This document shows, piece by piece, positions 25,570 through 33,831 of a DNA stretch of 64,000 nucleotides (position 1 is its first letter; the number at the start of each line of letters is the position of its first letter). The translations under genes were made by a program, and so were the position numbers. The notes below the pieces were generated by a model. That model worked only from the letters and a program-made list of their open reading frames with translations. It did no database searches and was not told where the DNA came from. The stretch comes from Chryseobacterium sp. FP211-J200 (GTDB taxonomy: Bacteria; Bacteroidota; Bacteroidia; Flavobacteriales; Weeksellaceae), in contig NZ_LSHB01000012.1 of NCBI RefSeq assembly GCF_001643375.1, positions 1-64,000 on the forward strand, in the 5' to 3' direction.

Positions 25570-25692
25570 ACCACAAAAGTCACAAAAGCTTTTCCTGAAT
25601 TCGAGTTTTAAAACTGCAAAAAAGAAACAATTTCTCTTTAGCAATTTCAATTTTTTTTAGTTATAAAATTTTTCTTTTGTGCCTTTTGTGGT
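25570..25692. repeat. 19-bp long inverted repeat ACCACAAAAG...CTTTTGTGGT
   Basis: ACCACAAAAGTCACAAAAG (25570-25588) and CTTTTGTGCCTTTTGTGGT (25674-25692) pair over 19 bp with one mismatch, enclosing 85 AT-rich bases. Each arm is itself a direct repeat of (C)CACAAAAG. It fills the spacer between DUF3822 and rsmD. Confidence 0.8.
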
Positions 25693-25701
25693 TAAAAAAA
25701 A

Positions 25702-26418
25702 TTAAGCAAGCACAAAATTCTTCTTGTGCAAATTATCGAAAACGATTTTCAGATTCGGGACAAATTTCTGCATTTCCGAGATGAAAGTTTCGTTTTCCGT
25801 GGTTTCTCCGTAGATATAAAAGTAAGTTTCCGTAATTCCGAAATCAATTTTACTCAACGTAAACATGATGAAATAAAGAAAATCCACTTCCGAAGTCGCA
25901 TCCAGATTATTATAAAGCACCAGTTTTTTATTCTCGATGGCAAAAAACTCAGCTTGTTGATGATATAAATTCACGTGAATTTCCTTTCTGTTTTTTACAT
26001 TCAAAGAATTCAGGAACTTTTCACCTGAAAAATTAAAATGAACAGGAACTTCCAACGCTTTGATTTTTTGGTAATAATCTTTCGGGAAACTATAATAGAA
26101 CTGAACGCCAAATTTCTTATTCACAGACAACATCAATTCCTCAGAATCCTTTTTCACGTCCGCATTATAAGCAATCAGGTCGTATCCCAGATCGTGCTGG
26201 TCAAGACCTTCTTCCACCACAGAAAAATGGTTGATCGCCGAGATAACAGAGATTTCAGAAAACTTTTCCGAAGCCAAAACTTCATCCAGTTTTTCCGTCA
26301 CCAGATTGGCCGGCGTCTCCTCATCCTTCAGCCAGATTTTCTCCTCCAAAACCTTTTTGGACTTAGAGATCTGCCATTGCAAGCCATCTTTCGTAAAAAG
26401 CAAGGATAATTTCCTCAT
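25702..26418 (-). CDS. DUF3822 family protein
   Basis: 238 residues from ATG 26418 (MRKLSLLFTKDGLQWQI). Proteins of this family lie next to rsmD in Flavobacteriia and resemble actin/ASKHA-type folds; no function is established. Two-lobed alpha/beta pattern, no signal peptide, no membrane segment. The frame stays open 40 codons further upstream to a TTG at 26538, but those codons are the complete sequence of a dispersed structured element (26445-26572), so I reject them as coding. Confidence 0.82.
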   Translation of the reverse strand: MRKLSLLFTKDGLQWQISKSKKVLEEKIWLKDEETPANLVTEKLDEVLASEKFSEISVISAINHFSVVEEGLDQHDLGYDLIAYNADVKKDSEELMLSVNKKFGVQFYYSFPKDYYQKIKALEVPVHFNFSGEKFLNSLNVKNRKEIHVNLYHQQAEFFAIENKKLVLYNNLDATSEVDFLYFIMFTLSKIDFGITETYFYIYGETTENETFISEMQKFVPNLKIVFDNLHKKNFVLA

Positions 26419-26444
26419 ATTAAAGTCAATAAAATTAATTTTTT

Positions 26445-26572
26445 GGGCAGCTATTCCGCCTTCCACTCCCAATCTTTTTTGCTCACGTTTTGTCTCTAAA
26501 TAGAACTCTAGTGCACGCAAAAAAGGATTTCCGTTCAAGTCGGGCTGCGCTTCGCAAGGTTGAAGCTTTCCA
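26445..26572 (-). repeat. GGA-loop hairpin element, copy A
   Basis: Read on the minus strand: a leading TTCAACCTTGCGAAGC mini-hairpin; outer arm GCAGC (26548-26544); loop CCGACTTGAACGGA; inner stem AATCC-TTTTTT-GC (26529-26517) pairing with GCAAAAAAGATT (26482-26471) across a variable loop; then GGGAGTGGAAGGCGGAAT and the closing arm GCTGC (26451-26447). Copies B and C share the layout with compensating arm changes. It sits in the 394-base gene-free stretch 26419-26812, which also holds a TGTCATTCCG repeat and CTATTAGTC words. Confidence 0.85.
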
Positions 26573-26606
26573 CATAAATCTCAGTTTTGTTATCCATTGA
26601 CGTAAT

Positions 26607-26643
26607 CAATCTAAACTGTTGAGATTCCTACGGAATGACAAAC
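26607..26643. repeat. TGTCATTCCG-family repeat, copy 2
   Basis: On the minus strand it reads TTTGTCATTCCGTAGGAATC then TCAACAGTTTAGATTGA, matching copy 1 at 21502-21554. It contains the same small hairpin, AATCT-AAACTGTTG-AGATT. Confidence 0.75.
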
Positions 26644-26812
26644 TAATGTTTTAAATTTAAACAAACATTGAAAGTCTATTATCTATTAGTCTATTCTCTC
26701 AAAGTCTCCTCTGCGATTTGCAAAGTTAAAAAATTAAAACTTTAGGATTTCAAACTCTGTCCATTCTTACAGAATTGGTTATCTTCGCAAGATAATTCGA
26801 TTTATTCTCAGA

Positions 26813-27982
26813 ATGCAAAAAATATCATTTTTCTTTTTAATATTCGCCATTCAGCTTGGGTTTTCGCAGCAAAACATCAAGTTCGAAGATTCAGATTTTG
26901 CCACTCTTCTTGCCAAAGCCAAAACCGAAAAAAAACTTATTTTTCTTGATGCTTACGCTGCCTGGTGCGGGCCTTGTAAACTGATGGAACGCAACGTTTT
27001 CACCGATGCAAATGTAGCGGATTATTACAACAAAAATTTCATCAACGCCCATTTTGATATGGAAAAAGGCGAAGGTGTTGCTCTGGCTGCAAAATACGGC
27101 ATCAGAAGTTACCCGACTTTGCTATTCCTAAACGGAGAAGGTGAGATTGTTGGAAAAGAATTAGGTTACTTAAAAACCGAAGAATTCTTGGCTTTAGGAA
27201 AGAAAAACAACAAACCAGAGTTGGTCAATACCAATCTGAAAGACGAATTTCAAAAAGGAAAATTGGACCAGCCAGCATTATTGAATTTCATTAGTCTCTA
27301 CGCAGGTAAAGACCCAATTGTAGCAAAGCAAGCATCAGAAAAATATTTTTCAAACAAAAAAGACAAAACTTTCACAGGCGAAGAAATCAATGCACTTTTG
27401 AATTTCACACAATCTGTTGATGACGCCAACTACAAAGTTTTTACAGCCAATAAAGCCGCAATCGTAGAATTATTAACAGAGAAAAATTATACGCAATTTG
27501 ATAATTATCTAAAATTAATGAAATTAGTCACTTCTGCAACAGATGAGAAAACGAAAACAATCGATGATTCAAAAGTTCTGAAAGAAGGTGAAGGTCTACT
27601 TCCAAAAGATGACCTTGTAAAAAGCCTCAATATTTATAAACTCAATTATTACATCTCGCACGAAAATTATCCAGCTTACGAGAAAACGGCTCTAGAATAT
27701 TACAAAAATCCAGAGGAGTTCAACGCTTCAGAATTGTTAGCTGCAGCAAGTGTTTTCGCAGATAAAGTTTCTACAAAAACTTCTCTTCAAACCGCTGCAA
27801 GATGGGCGGAGAAAGTAGTGATGTCTTCAGAGAATTATGATTCTGCAAGCATCCTGGCAACTTTGTATGATAAATTAGGTAAGAAAGATGAAGCGAAAAT
27901 GTTCGCTGGAATGGCTGCCAACTTCGCTAAAGACGAAAACAGAGACGCCACAAAAATGAACGATATCCTGAATAAGAAATAA
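26813..27982 (+). CDS. Exported thioredoxin-fold protein with C-terminal helical domain
   Basis: 389 residues: signal peptide (FFLIFAIQLGFSQQ), a thioredoxin domain at about 20-135 with active site WCGPCK and cis-Pro in SYPTLLFL, then about 250 residues of helical, TPR-like sequence. It probably acts in periplasmic thiol redox or protein folding. A weak promoter box TATCTTCG at 26780-26787 lies 25 bases upstream. It heads a tight run: the next gene starts 2 bases after its stop. Confidence 0.88.
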   Translation: MQKISFFFLIFAIQLGFSQQNIKFEDSDFATLLAKAKTEKKLIFLDAYAAWCGPCKLMERNVFTDANVADYYNKNFINAHFDMEKGEGVALAAKYGIRSYPTLLFLNGEGEIVGKELGYLKTEEFLALGKKNNKPELVNTNLKDEFQKGKLDQPALLNFISLYAGKDPIVAKQASEKYFSNKKDKTFTGEEINALLNFTQSVDDANYKVFTANKAAIVELLTEKNYTQFDNYLKLMKLVTSATDEKTKTIDDSKVLKEGEGLLPKDDLVKSLNIYKLNYYISHENYPAYEKTALEYYKNPEEFNASELLAAASVFADKVSTKTSLQTAARWAEKVVMSSENYDSASILATLYDKLGKKDEAKMFAGMAANFAKDENRDATKMNDILNKK

Positions 27983-27984
27983 CA

Positions 27985-28605
27985 ATGAAGAAAGTATTAT
28001 CAATCACATTGATCTGTTTGTCAATCCTGAGCTTTTCTCAAAAAAACGAAACTTACATCAAAGCCAACGCATTATTTCTCCCAATAGGCATGCTGAATGT
28101 TGGAGTAGAACATGGTTTTTCAGAGCACATCACGGGGCAAGCAGATATTTTTGTTTCGCCCTGGAAATCATTTGGAGGAAAGCACGCGCAAGTTTATATG
28201 CTTGGTTTCAATGGGAGATATTATTTTAAAGAAGCTTTCAAAGGATTCTATGTAGGTGCAGATTTTTCATTAGCTCATTTTAACATCCAGAAATGGGGTT
28301 ATTGGAATGATAATTTTTATGTTCATAAAGATGGAGAAGTCACGCCTTACATCAATTCAAATCTCTACCAGAAAGGTTTTTCTTTTATTATTGGAGGACT
28401 TACAGGATACCAGTTCAAATTGAGTGAAAAATTAAACATGGATATCTATCTTGGTGTAGGTTCGATGCAAAGTTTTTACAAGGGATACGACAAAGTTAGC
28501 GGAGATCGCTATGATTTTGGCGGAGATTCCAAGGGAAGGGAAAGAAATAGAAGCGGAGAATTACTTCCATATAAAGGTGGTGTCATGATCTCATATAAAT
28601 TGTAA
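27985..28605 (+). CDS. DUF3575-like outer-membrane beta-barrel protein
   Basis: 206 residues with signal peptide (ITLICLSILSFSQ) and a beta-barrel pattern: TYIKANALFLPIGMLNVGVEHGF, FNGRYYF, GFYVGADFSLAHF, YLGVGSMQSFY. The family is found as small porin-like outer-membrane proteins whose role is unknown. Starts 2 bases after the thioredoxin gene and ends 2 bases before the next, so translational coupling is likely. Confidence 0.8.
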   Translation: MKKVLSITLICLSILSFSQKNETYIKANALFLPIGMLNVGVEHGFSEHITGQADIFVSPWKSFGGKHAQVYMLGFNGRYYFKEAFKGFYVGADFSLAHFNIQKWGYWNDNFYVHKDGEVTPYINSNLYQKGFSFIIGGLTGYQFKLSEKLNMDIYLGVGSMQSFYKGYDKVSGDRYDFGGDSKGRERNRSGELLPYKGGVMISYKL

Positions 28606-28607
28606 AG

Positions 28608-28808
28608 ATGAATACAAAGATCAAATATCTTTTAATCGGTGTTATCACATTTGTGATTATATTTCTAATGAACTACATCGGAAATGATGCACCAGACAAA
28701 TTGTCAAGAGCTTTATTAACAGCTTCCGCAGCCGTAATTGGTTTGGGAGTAGGGATGTGGATCTACAGCAAAAGAGACCAGAACGACGAACGTAATCATT
28801 TTGATTAA
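28608..28808 (+). CDS. Small two-helix membrane protein
   Basis: 66 residues, not assigned to a family. Two hydrophobic helices (about 7-25 and 36-53: YLLIGVITFVIIFLMNYI, LLTASAAVIGLGVGMWIYS) and a charged tail SKRDQNDERNHFD. It lies 2 bases after the barrel protein and 20 before lpxH, so it is real by position and spacing. Confidence 0.7.
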   Translation: MNTKIKYLLIGVITFVIIFLMNYIGNDAPDKLSRALLTASAAVIGLGVGMWIYSKRDQNDERNHFD

Positions 28809-28828
28809 ATATTAAATTAAAAAGCTTT

Positions 28829-29593
28829 ATGCAAATCGATTTAATACACGGGAAAAAAATATATTTCGCTTCCGATCAGCACTTTGGTGTTCCAAATCAA
28901 AGTGAGAGCAGGATCCGGGAAGAGAAGTTCATCCGTTGGTTGGATGTCATGAAAAAAGATGCGCAGGTTCTCTTCTTGATGGGTGACCTTTTCGATTTCT
29001 GGCACGAGTGGAAATATGTGGTCCCAAAAGGTTACATCCGAGTTTTAGGTAAGATTGCCGAGCTGAAGGATTCCGGAATTGAGATTTATTTTTTCGTAGG
29101 AAATCACGATCTCTGGATGAAAAATTATTTCGAGGAAGAGTTGGGAATTCCAGTTTACTTCGAGAAAAGATATTACGAGATCAATAACAAAAATTTCCTT
29201 TTAGCACACGGAGACGGGCTTGGACCTGGCGACAAAGGCTACAAGAGAATGAAGAAAGTTTTTACCAATCCTTTAGCGCAATGGGCTTTCAGATGGCTAC
29301 ATCCTGACATTGCGATGAGGATTGCCAACTATATGTCGCAGAAAAACAAATTGATCTCTGGAGAGGAAGACAAAGCATTTCTTGGCGAGGACAAAGAATT
29401 TCTCATTCAATATGCCAAAGAAAAACTGAAGACCGAGAACATCGATTATTTCGTTTTCGGACATCGCCACCTTCCATTGATATTTGACTTGGAAAAAGGA
29501 GCGAAATATATCAATTTGGGCGATTGGATCGTCTATTTCACATTTGGTGTTTACGATGGAGGATCTTTCGAAGTGCAAACTTTCGAAGGTTAA
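28829..29593 (+). CDS. lpxH: UDP-2,3-diacylglucosamine diphosphatase, LpxH-like
   Basis: Calcineurin-like phosphoesterase of 254 residues. Metal-site motifs occur in order: FASDQHFG (12-19), LFLMGDLFDFWHEW near 50, FVGNHDLW near 90, LAHGDGLG near 126 and FGHRHLP near 209. It should hydrolyse UDP-diacylglucosamine to lipid X in lipid A synthesis at the inner membrane face. The Q in ASDQHFG and the WHEW segment match the Bacteroidota LpxH branch. Membrane-envelope context supports it. Confidence 0.88.
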   Translation: MQIDLIHGKKIYFASDQHFGVPNQSESRIREEKFIRWLDVMKKDAQVLFLMGDLFDFWHEWKYVVPKGYIRVLGKIAELKDSGIEIYFFVGNHDLWMKNYFEEELGIPVYFEKRYYEINNKNFLLAHGDGLGPGDKGYKRMKKVFTNPLAQWAFRWLHPDIAMRIANYMSQKNKLISGEEDKAFLGEDKEFLIQYAKEKLKTENIDYFVFGHRHLPLIFDLEKGAKYINLGDWIVYFTFGVYDGGSFEVQTFEG

Positions 29594-29614
29594 TTTTCAA
29601 AATGGATTTGAATA

Positions 29615-30598
29615 ATGAAGCAGAATATTTTTGATATCAAGACAGAATCAGATTTTCAGGCAGCCTGTTTGGAAACTTTTCTTTATCAGTACGGCAATGT
29701 CGAGGTTTACAGGAAATTTGTCGATTACTTGAACATCGATCGATCATCCATTAAAGAAGTGAATGACATTCCTTTCCTTCCCATCGAGATGTTCAAAAAC
29801 CATTTGGTGTTGAATAAGAATTCTAAGGCAGAAAATTATTTTCAAAGTTCCGGAACCACTCAAATAAACCGTTCCAAACATTATATCGCCGATTTTTCAC
29901 TCTACGAGGAAAGTATTTACAAAAGTTTCGAAGAGTTCATTGGAAAACCAGAAGACTATATTTTTCTTGGACTACTTCCAAATTATTCCGAAAATACACA
30001 TTCATCATTGATCTACATGGTCGATTTTCTGATGAAAAGATCCGATAAGCCAGAGAACGGTTATTTCCTTTACAACCATCAGGAATTATTCGATCTGCTG
30101 CAAACTTTGACCGACAAAAAAGTCATTCTCTTCGGCGTTTCCTTTGCATTATTAGACTTTCTGGACTTTTGTGACTCCAACGCTCAAACCATCAAACTCT
30201 CAAACTCTCTCACGGTGATAGAAACCGGCGGAATGAAAGGCAGAAAAGAAGAGATGACCAAAGATGAATTGCTGAAGATCTTCACACAAGGCTTCAAAAC
30301 TGACAAGATCTATTCAGAATATTCGATGACAGAACTGCTTTCCCAAGCTTATTCGTTGGGCGAAAACATTTATAAAAGTCCAAATTGGATGCGAATTCTC
30401 ATCAGAAATACAGAAGACCCATTTTCCTACGTTGAAGAAGGAAGAACTGGCGCGATCAACATCATCGATCTGGCGAACAGGAATTCCTGCGCATTCATCG
30501 CAACACAAGATCTAGGGAGACGCGAGAAAGACACTTTTCAGGTTTTGGGTAGGATAGACCATTCCGATATCCGCGGTTGCAGCCTTTTGGTCTCGTAA
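29615..30598 (+). CDS. LuxE/PaaK-family acyl-protein synthetase-like protein
   Basis: 327 residues of the adenylate-forming/LuxE family. The nucleotide-binding Ser/Thr-Gly segment is FQSSGTTQINRSKHY near residue 73, and IDLANRNSCAFIATQDLGR lies near residue 285. LuxE proteins activate fatty acids and pass the acyl group to a cysteine; PaaK makes acyl-CoA. No luciferase operon surrounds it. In this class such stand-alone copies may serve acyl activation for lipid or polymer synthesis. Substrate unknown. 21 bases after lpxH, in the same run. Confidence 0.82.
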   Translation: MKQNIFDIKTESDFQAACLETFLYQYGNVEVYRKFVDYLNIDRSSIKEVNDIPFLPIEMFKNHLVLNKNSKAENYFQSSGTTQINRSKHYIADFSLYEESIYKSFEEFIGKPEDYIFLGLLPNYSENTHSSLIYMVDFLMKRSDKPENGYFLYNHQELFDLLQTLTDKKVILFGVSFALLDFLDFCDSNAQTIKLSNSLTVIETGGMKGRKEEMTKDELLKIFTQGFKTDKIYSEYSMTELLSQAYSLGENIYKSPNWMRILIRNTEDPFSYVEEGRTGAINIIDLANRNSCAFIATQDLGRREKDTFQVLGRIDHSDIRGCSLLVS

Positions 30599-30635
30599 AT
30601 AGTCAGAGTGTTAACTTAGAAAATTATAAATTATG

Positions 30636-30730
30636 GCAGCTTTATCCGTCTTCCGTTCCCAATCTTTTTTTGCCAACGCTTTTCCCCTTGCAAAAAAAAG
30701 GATTTCCACTCAAGCCGGGCTGCGGGCTTT
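30636..30730 (-). repeat. GGA-loop hairpin element, copy B
   Basis: Read on the minus strand: outer arm GCAGC (30723-30719), CCGGCTTGAGTGGA, inner stem AATCC-T8-GC (30704-30690) pairing with GCAAAAAAAGATT (30673-30661) around a 16-base loop, GGGAACGGAAGACGGATAA, closing arm GCTGC (30640-30636). It lies between the LuxE-like gene and DUF5715, in the opposite orientation to both, and is open in the DUF5715 frame from ATG 30633. Confidence 0.85.
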
Positions 30731-30746
30731 CCCTTTCCATAGACGT

Positions 30747-31352
30747 TTGTTTTTCAATTCACGTTCTCTGTGTATACTTTTTTTATTTTGCCTTTCCTTC
30801 TTCAAATCTCAAAAATGTTATGATCTGAAGCAAGTTCTCAAAGTTGAACCAACAGCTTTGTACAGATCTCATTTATTGGCTTCACAAAATTTCGGAGTTG
30901 ATATTTTAGAAAATGCCAAATCTGTTGACCGATATATTGCGAAGGGAAAATTTGTGAAGGTCAAAAAGAAATCCAGAGGTTACAGATTGCAGACCTTGCA
31001 ATACAGCCGACCTTATCTGGTCAAGAAAGCAAGAACAACCTTAGAAAATATGGCCAACAAATTTGCGACCCAGACCAAAAGTTTCTTCGTTGTGTCATCT
31101 GTCACCAGAACTTTGGAAGACCAATGCAGACTGAGGAAAGTCAATTCCAATGCATCCTTGGGAATCAGTTCTCACAATTATGGTAATTCTTTCGATATCT
31201 CATATGTCCGTTTTGACCATGTTTTGAAAGTCAATACAAAACTTGAGAAAGAATTGGAAAAAGTCCTGGAATCCTATAAAAATCTTGGACGTATTTTCTA
31301 TATCAAAGAAAAGCAGCAAAGTTGCTATCACGTTACGGTTCGCAGATATTAA
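30747..31352 (+). CDS. DUF5715 family exported protein
   Basis: About 201 residues from TTG 30747, which begins a normal signal peptide (FFNSRSLCILFLFCLSFFKSQ). The core has SVTRTLEDQCRLRKVN, then SSHNYGNSFDISYV near the middle and CYHVTVRRY at the end. The SxHxxGxxxD pattern plus a late His resembles the metal site of M15/VanY-type peptidases, so a cell-wall peptidase role is plausible but unproven. The ATG at 30633 would add 38 residues that only translate repeat element B. The exact start is therefore uncertain. Confidence 0.72.
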   Translation: MFFNSRSLCILFLFCLSFFKSQKCYDLKQVLKVEPTALYRSHLLASQNFGVDILENAKSVDRYIAKGKFVKVKKKSRGYRLQTLQYSRPYLVKKARTTLENMANKFATQTKSFFVVSSVTRTLEDQCRLRKVNSNASLGISSHNYGNSFDISYVRFDHVLKVNTKLEKELEKVLESYKNLGRIFYIKEKQQSCYHVTVRRY

Positions 31353-31362
31353 AGTTTAAAAG

Positions 31363-31908
31363 ATGATCAAAATAGAAGAACTTGTCCACAATTATGTCAA
31401 TACCAATTGCGATTTTGATAAGGAAATCATTCTGACCAATTTTTTTCACTCCGATTGGGAAGCCGATATTTTGTCGATCAATAATGAAGGTTTCAGTCAT
31501 GAGATTGAGATCAAATTATCAAAATCAGACTTCAAGAACGATTTCAAAAAGAAATATACCAATCAGAAAACTGGCGAAAAATTCCTGAAACATGATAAGA
31601 TCGGTTGTGGTGATTATATCTGCAATTCCTTCAGTTTTCTTTTACCTATGGGAATGGTCGACCATGAGATGATTCCCGAACACTGCGGCATCATCGAGTT
31701 TTACCACGATGAGGACAATTGGGAAACGGCTTTCTACAAAATTCGTGAACCAAAGATGATCCATCAGGATTCTTATTGGAAGCTTTGCGACAAAGGTCAG
31801 TTTATGAGAAACATGGCGCGCAGCCTTCTAGTCAAGAAATTTGAATTAAAGGGTAAAAAAGAAGAACTGATTTTCAAAAATCCATTTGATATCAAGAACA
31901 AAAAATAG
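31363..31908 (+). CDS. PD-(D/E)XK nuclease-like protein (MmcB-like)
   Basis: 181 residues, no signal peptide. A nuclease-type core is visible: WEADILSIN near residue 31, then HEIEIKLSKSDFKNDFKKK near 45-63 with the E-x-K pair, followed by KFLKHDKIGCGDYICNSFSF. This Asp/Glu-x-Lys plus KH pattern resembles MmcB-type DNA-repair proteins. Homology is judged from motifs only. It ends the run that starts at the thioredoxin gene, 10 bases after DUF5715, and its stop codon overlaps the terminator. Confidence 0.65.
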   Translation: MIKIEELVHNYVNTNCDFDKEIILTNFFHSDWEADILSINNEGFSHEIEIKLSKSDFKNDFKKKYTNQKTGEKFLKHDKIGCGDYICNSFSFLLPMGMVDHEMIPEHCGIIEFYHDEDNWETAFYKIREPKMIHQDSYWKLCDKGQFMRNMARSLLVKKFELKGKKEELIFKNPFDIKNKK

Positions 31909-31944
31909 ATCCTGCCAAAACTTACAGGATCTTTAATTTTTTTA
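31907..31944. terminator. Terminator
   Basis: AGATCCTG and CAGGATCT (8 bp, 10-base loop) followed by TTAATTTTTTTATT. It begins at the last bases of the preceding stop codon and closes the plus-strand run; the convergent aquaporin gene ends 15 bases further on. Confidence 0.75.
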
Positions 31945-31958
31945 TTAATGAAATCGAT

Positions 31959-32639
31959 CTAAGCTATTTCCTTTTTCTCGATCAACAGATTGTAAACGAA
32001 TGCTGCAAAAACGCCACCTAAAACTGGTGCAGCAATGAAAAGCCAGATTTGAGAAAGAGCCGCGCCTCCAGCAAATATAGCGGGACCAATACTTCTCGCG
32101 GGATTCACAGAAACACCTGTGATCTTGATGCCAACAATGTGGATTAGTATAAGAGAAAGTCCAATCGCCAAACCTGCAAAACCACCGTGTATATTCTTCG
32201 TAGATGTTGACCCAAGGATTACCAACAAAAAGATAAATGTGAAGACAAACTCTGCTACAAAGGCAGCATAAGTATTATATTGATCCAAATAGCCAGTTCC
32301 CCAGCCATTAGAACCCAAAGCCCAAGGTCCAAGTTCAGCACCTGGATGATTGGTGAAGATCACATAAAGAATTCCCGCACCAACAATCGCACCTATGATC
32401 TGTGCAACAATGTAATAGACCGCTTCTCCAATCTTCATTCTGCCAGCTGCAACCATAGCGATAGAAATTGCAGGATTGATGTGACAGCCGGAAATGTGAC
32501 CAATAGCATATGCCATTGCGACCACACTGAGTCCGAAAGCAAAAGAAATTCCCAGAAGACCAACGCCTGTCGTTCCGTCGGCTCCCGCAATGACTGCACT
32601 TCCGCAGCCCATCAATACAAGAACCATGGTGCCGATCAT
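31959..32639 (-). CDS. aqpZ: Aquaporin (MIP family), AqpZ-like
   Basis: 226 residues with six membrane segments. Both half-helix motifs are present: CHINPAIS and SVNPARS. The arginine of the selectivity filter follows the second NPA, and the His in LILIHIVG matches AqpZ His174, so it should be water-selective. The predicted ATG begins inside the first helix (MIGTMVLVL). Homologous residues KFVAE lie upstream in frame without a standard start codon, so the true N-terminus is uncertain. A TACATTTG box at 32702-32709 would give a leader of about 55 bases. Confidence 0.88.
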   Translation of the reverse strand: MIGTMVLVLMGCGSAVIAGADGTTGVGLLGISFAFGLSVVAMAYAIGHISGCHINPAISIAMVAAGRMKIGEAVYYIVAQIIGAIVGAGILYVIFTNHPGAELGPWALGSNGWGTGYLDQYNTYAAFVAEFVFTFIFLLVILGSTSTKNIHGGFAGLAIGLSLILIHIVGIKITGVSVNPARSIGPAIFAGGAALSQIWLFIAAPVLGGVFAAFVYNLLIEKKEIA

Positions 32640-32701
32640 TTCGGCAACAAATTTTGAAGTTGTAGATACTATTTGTAATGTTTTTTTATAGTTTATTGTG
32701 A

Positions 32702-32709
32702 CAAATGTA
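32702..32709 (-). promoter_or_regulatory. Putative -7 box for the aquaporin gene
   Basis: TACATTTG on the minus strand, 63 bases before the ATG. No clear -33 TTG. The remaining spacer to 32835 is AT-rich with no other structure. Confidence 0.45.
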
Positions 32710-32835
32710 ATAATTATTTCTTTTGATTGTAATATAATGTAAATAATATCTTAAATTCTGCCATTATTTCTGATATTTCTCTCTGTTTATCGGTGGTTTG
32801 TTTTTTGAGTTAAACAATTGTATAAATTTTAAAAT

Positions 32836-33828
32836 ATGTCAATCAAATATTCAATTCTGGACCTTGCGACGATTGTCAAAGGCGACGATATCAATAAAAC
32901 GTTTCATAAATCAGTTAGGTCCGCTCAACACGCTGAGAAGTTGGGCTTCACGAGATATTGGTTCTCAGAACATCATAATTTTCCCAATGTGGCGAGTGCG
33001 GCGACATCCATTTTAATTGGTCATGTGGCTGGTCAGACTGAAACTTTGAGAGTTGGTTCTGGTGGAATTATGTTGCCAAATCATTCCACTTTGTCTGTAG
33101 CAGAGCAGTTTGGAACTTTGGACGGTCTCTTTCCTGGAAGAATCGACCTTGGTTTGGGCAGAGCACCGGGAACCGACATGTTGACCGCAAGTGCTTTGCG
33201 TGGTAATAATTTCAATCCCAATTACAATTTTGAATTCAATATCAAAGAACTTCAGAAGTACATGTCAAATGAAAATTCTGAAGCTAAAGTGAGAGCGATT
33301 CCGGGAGAAGGCGCAGATGTTCCGCTTTACATCTTGGGAAGTTCTACGGATTCTGCTTTTTTGGCTGCTAAATTGGGAATGCCTTACGCATTTGCAGCAC
33401 ATTTTGCACCTTCGCAGTTGGAGGTGGCTTTGGAAATTTACAGAGAACATTTTCAACCTTCGGAGTTTTTGGATGAGCCTTATGTGATGATCTGCATCAA
33501 TATTATCGGAGCAGATTCTGTGGATGAGGCGCACTATCTATCGACTTCTCATTTTCAGGTTTTTGTCAATATCTTGACGGATCAAAGACAACCACTATTA
33601 CCACCAGATGAAACTGATCTGGCTAATATTTCTGATGATGTCGCATTGCATCTCAACAGAATGGCTGCAAAAACTTTTGTTGGTGATAAAGAAACATTGA
33701 AGGAGAAACTTACGAAGTTTGCGAAAGATTACCGACCAAATGAGATCATCGTTTCAGGCAATATCTTTGATTTTGAGAAAAAACAAAGATCCTACGAGAT
33801 TGCTTCTGAAGTCATCAAGTCATTATAA
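32836..33828 (+). CDS. LLM-class (luciferase-like) flavin oxidoreductase
   Basis: 330-residue TIM-barrel enzyme of the bacterial-luciferase superfamily: YWFSEHHNFPNVASAATSIL near residue 37, RVGSGGIMLPNHSTLSVAEQF near 75 and GRIDLGLGRAPGTD near 100. The E-H-H and the MLPNH loop match the single-chain YhbW/MsnO8-like branch, which uses reduced flavin and oxygen on unknown substrates. It stands alone between bidirectional structures. Confidence 0.9.
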   Translation: MSIKYSILDLATIVKGDDINKTFHKSVRSAQHAEKLGFTRYWFSEHHNFPNVASAATSILIGHVAGQTETLRVGSGGIMLPNHSTLSVAEQFGTLDGLFPGRIDLGLGRAPGTDMLTASALRGNNFNPNYNFEFNIKELQKYMSNENSEAKVRAIPGEGADVPLYILGSSTDSAFLAAKLGMPYAFAAHFAPSQLEVALEIYREHFQPSEFLDEPYVMICINIIGADSVDEAHYLSTSHFQVFVNILTDQRQPLLPPDETDLANISDDVALHLNRMAAKTFVGDKETLKEKLTKFAKDYRPNEIIVSGNIFDFEKKQRSYEIASEVIKSL

Positions 33829-33831
33829 TTA

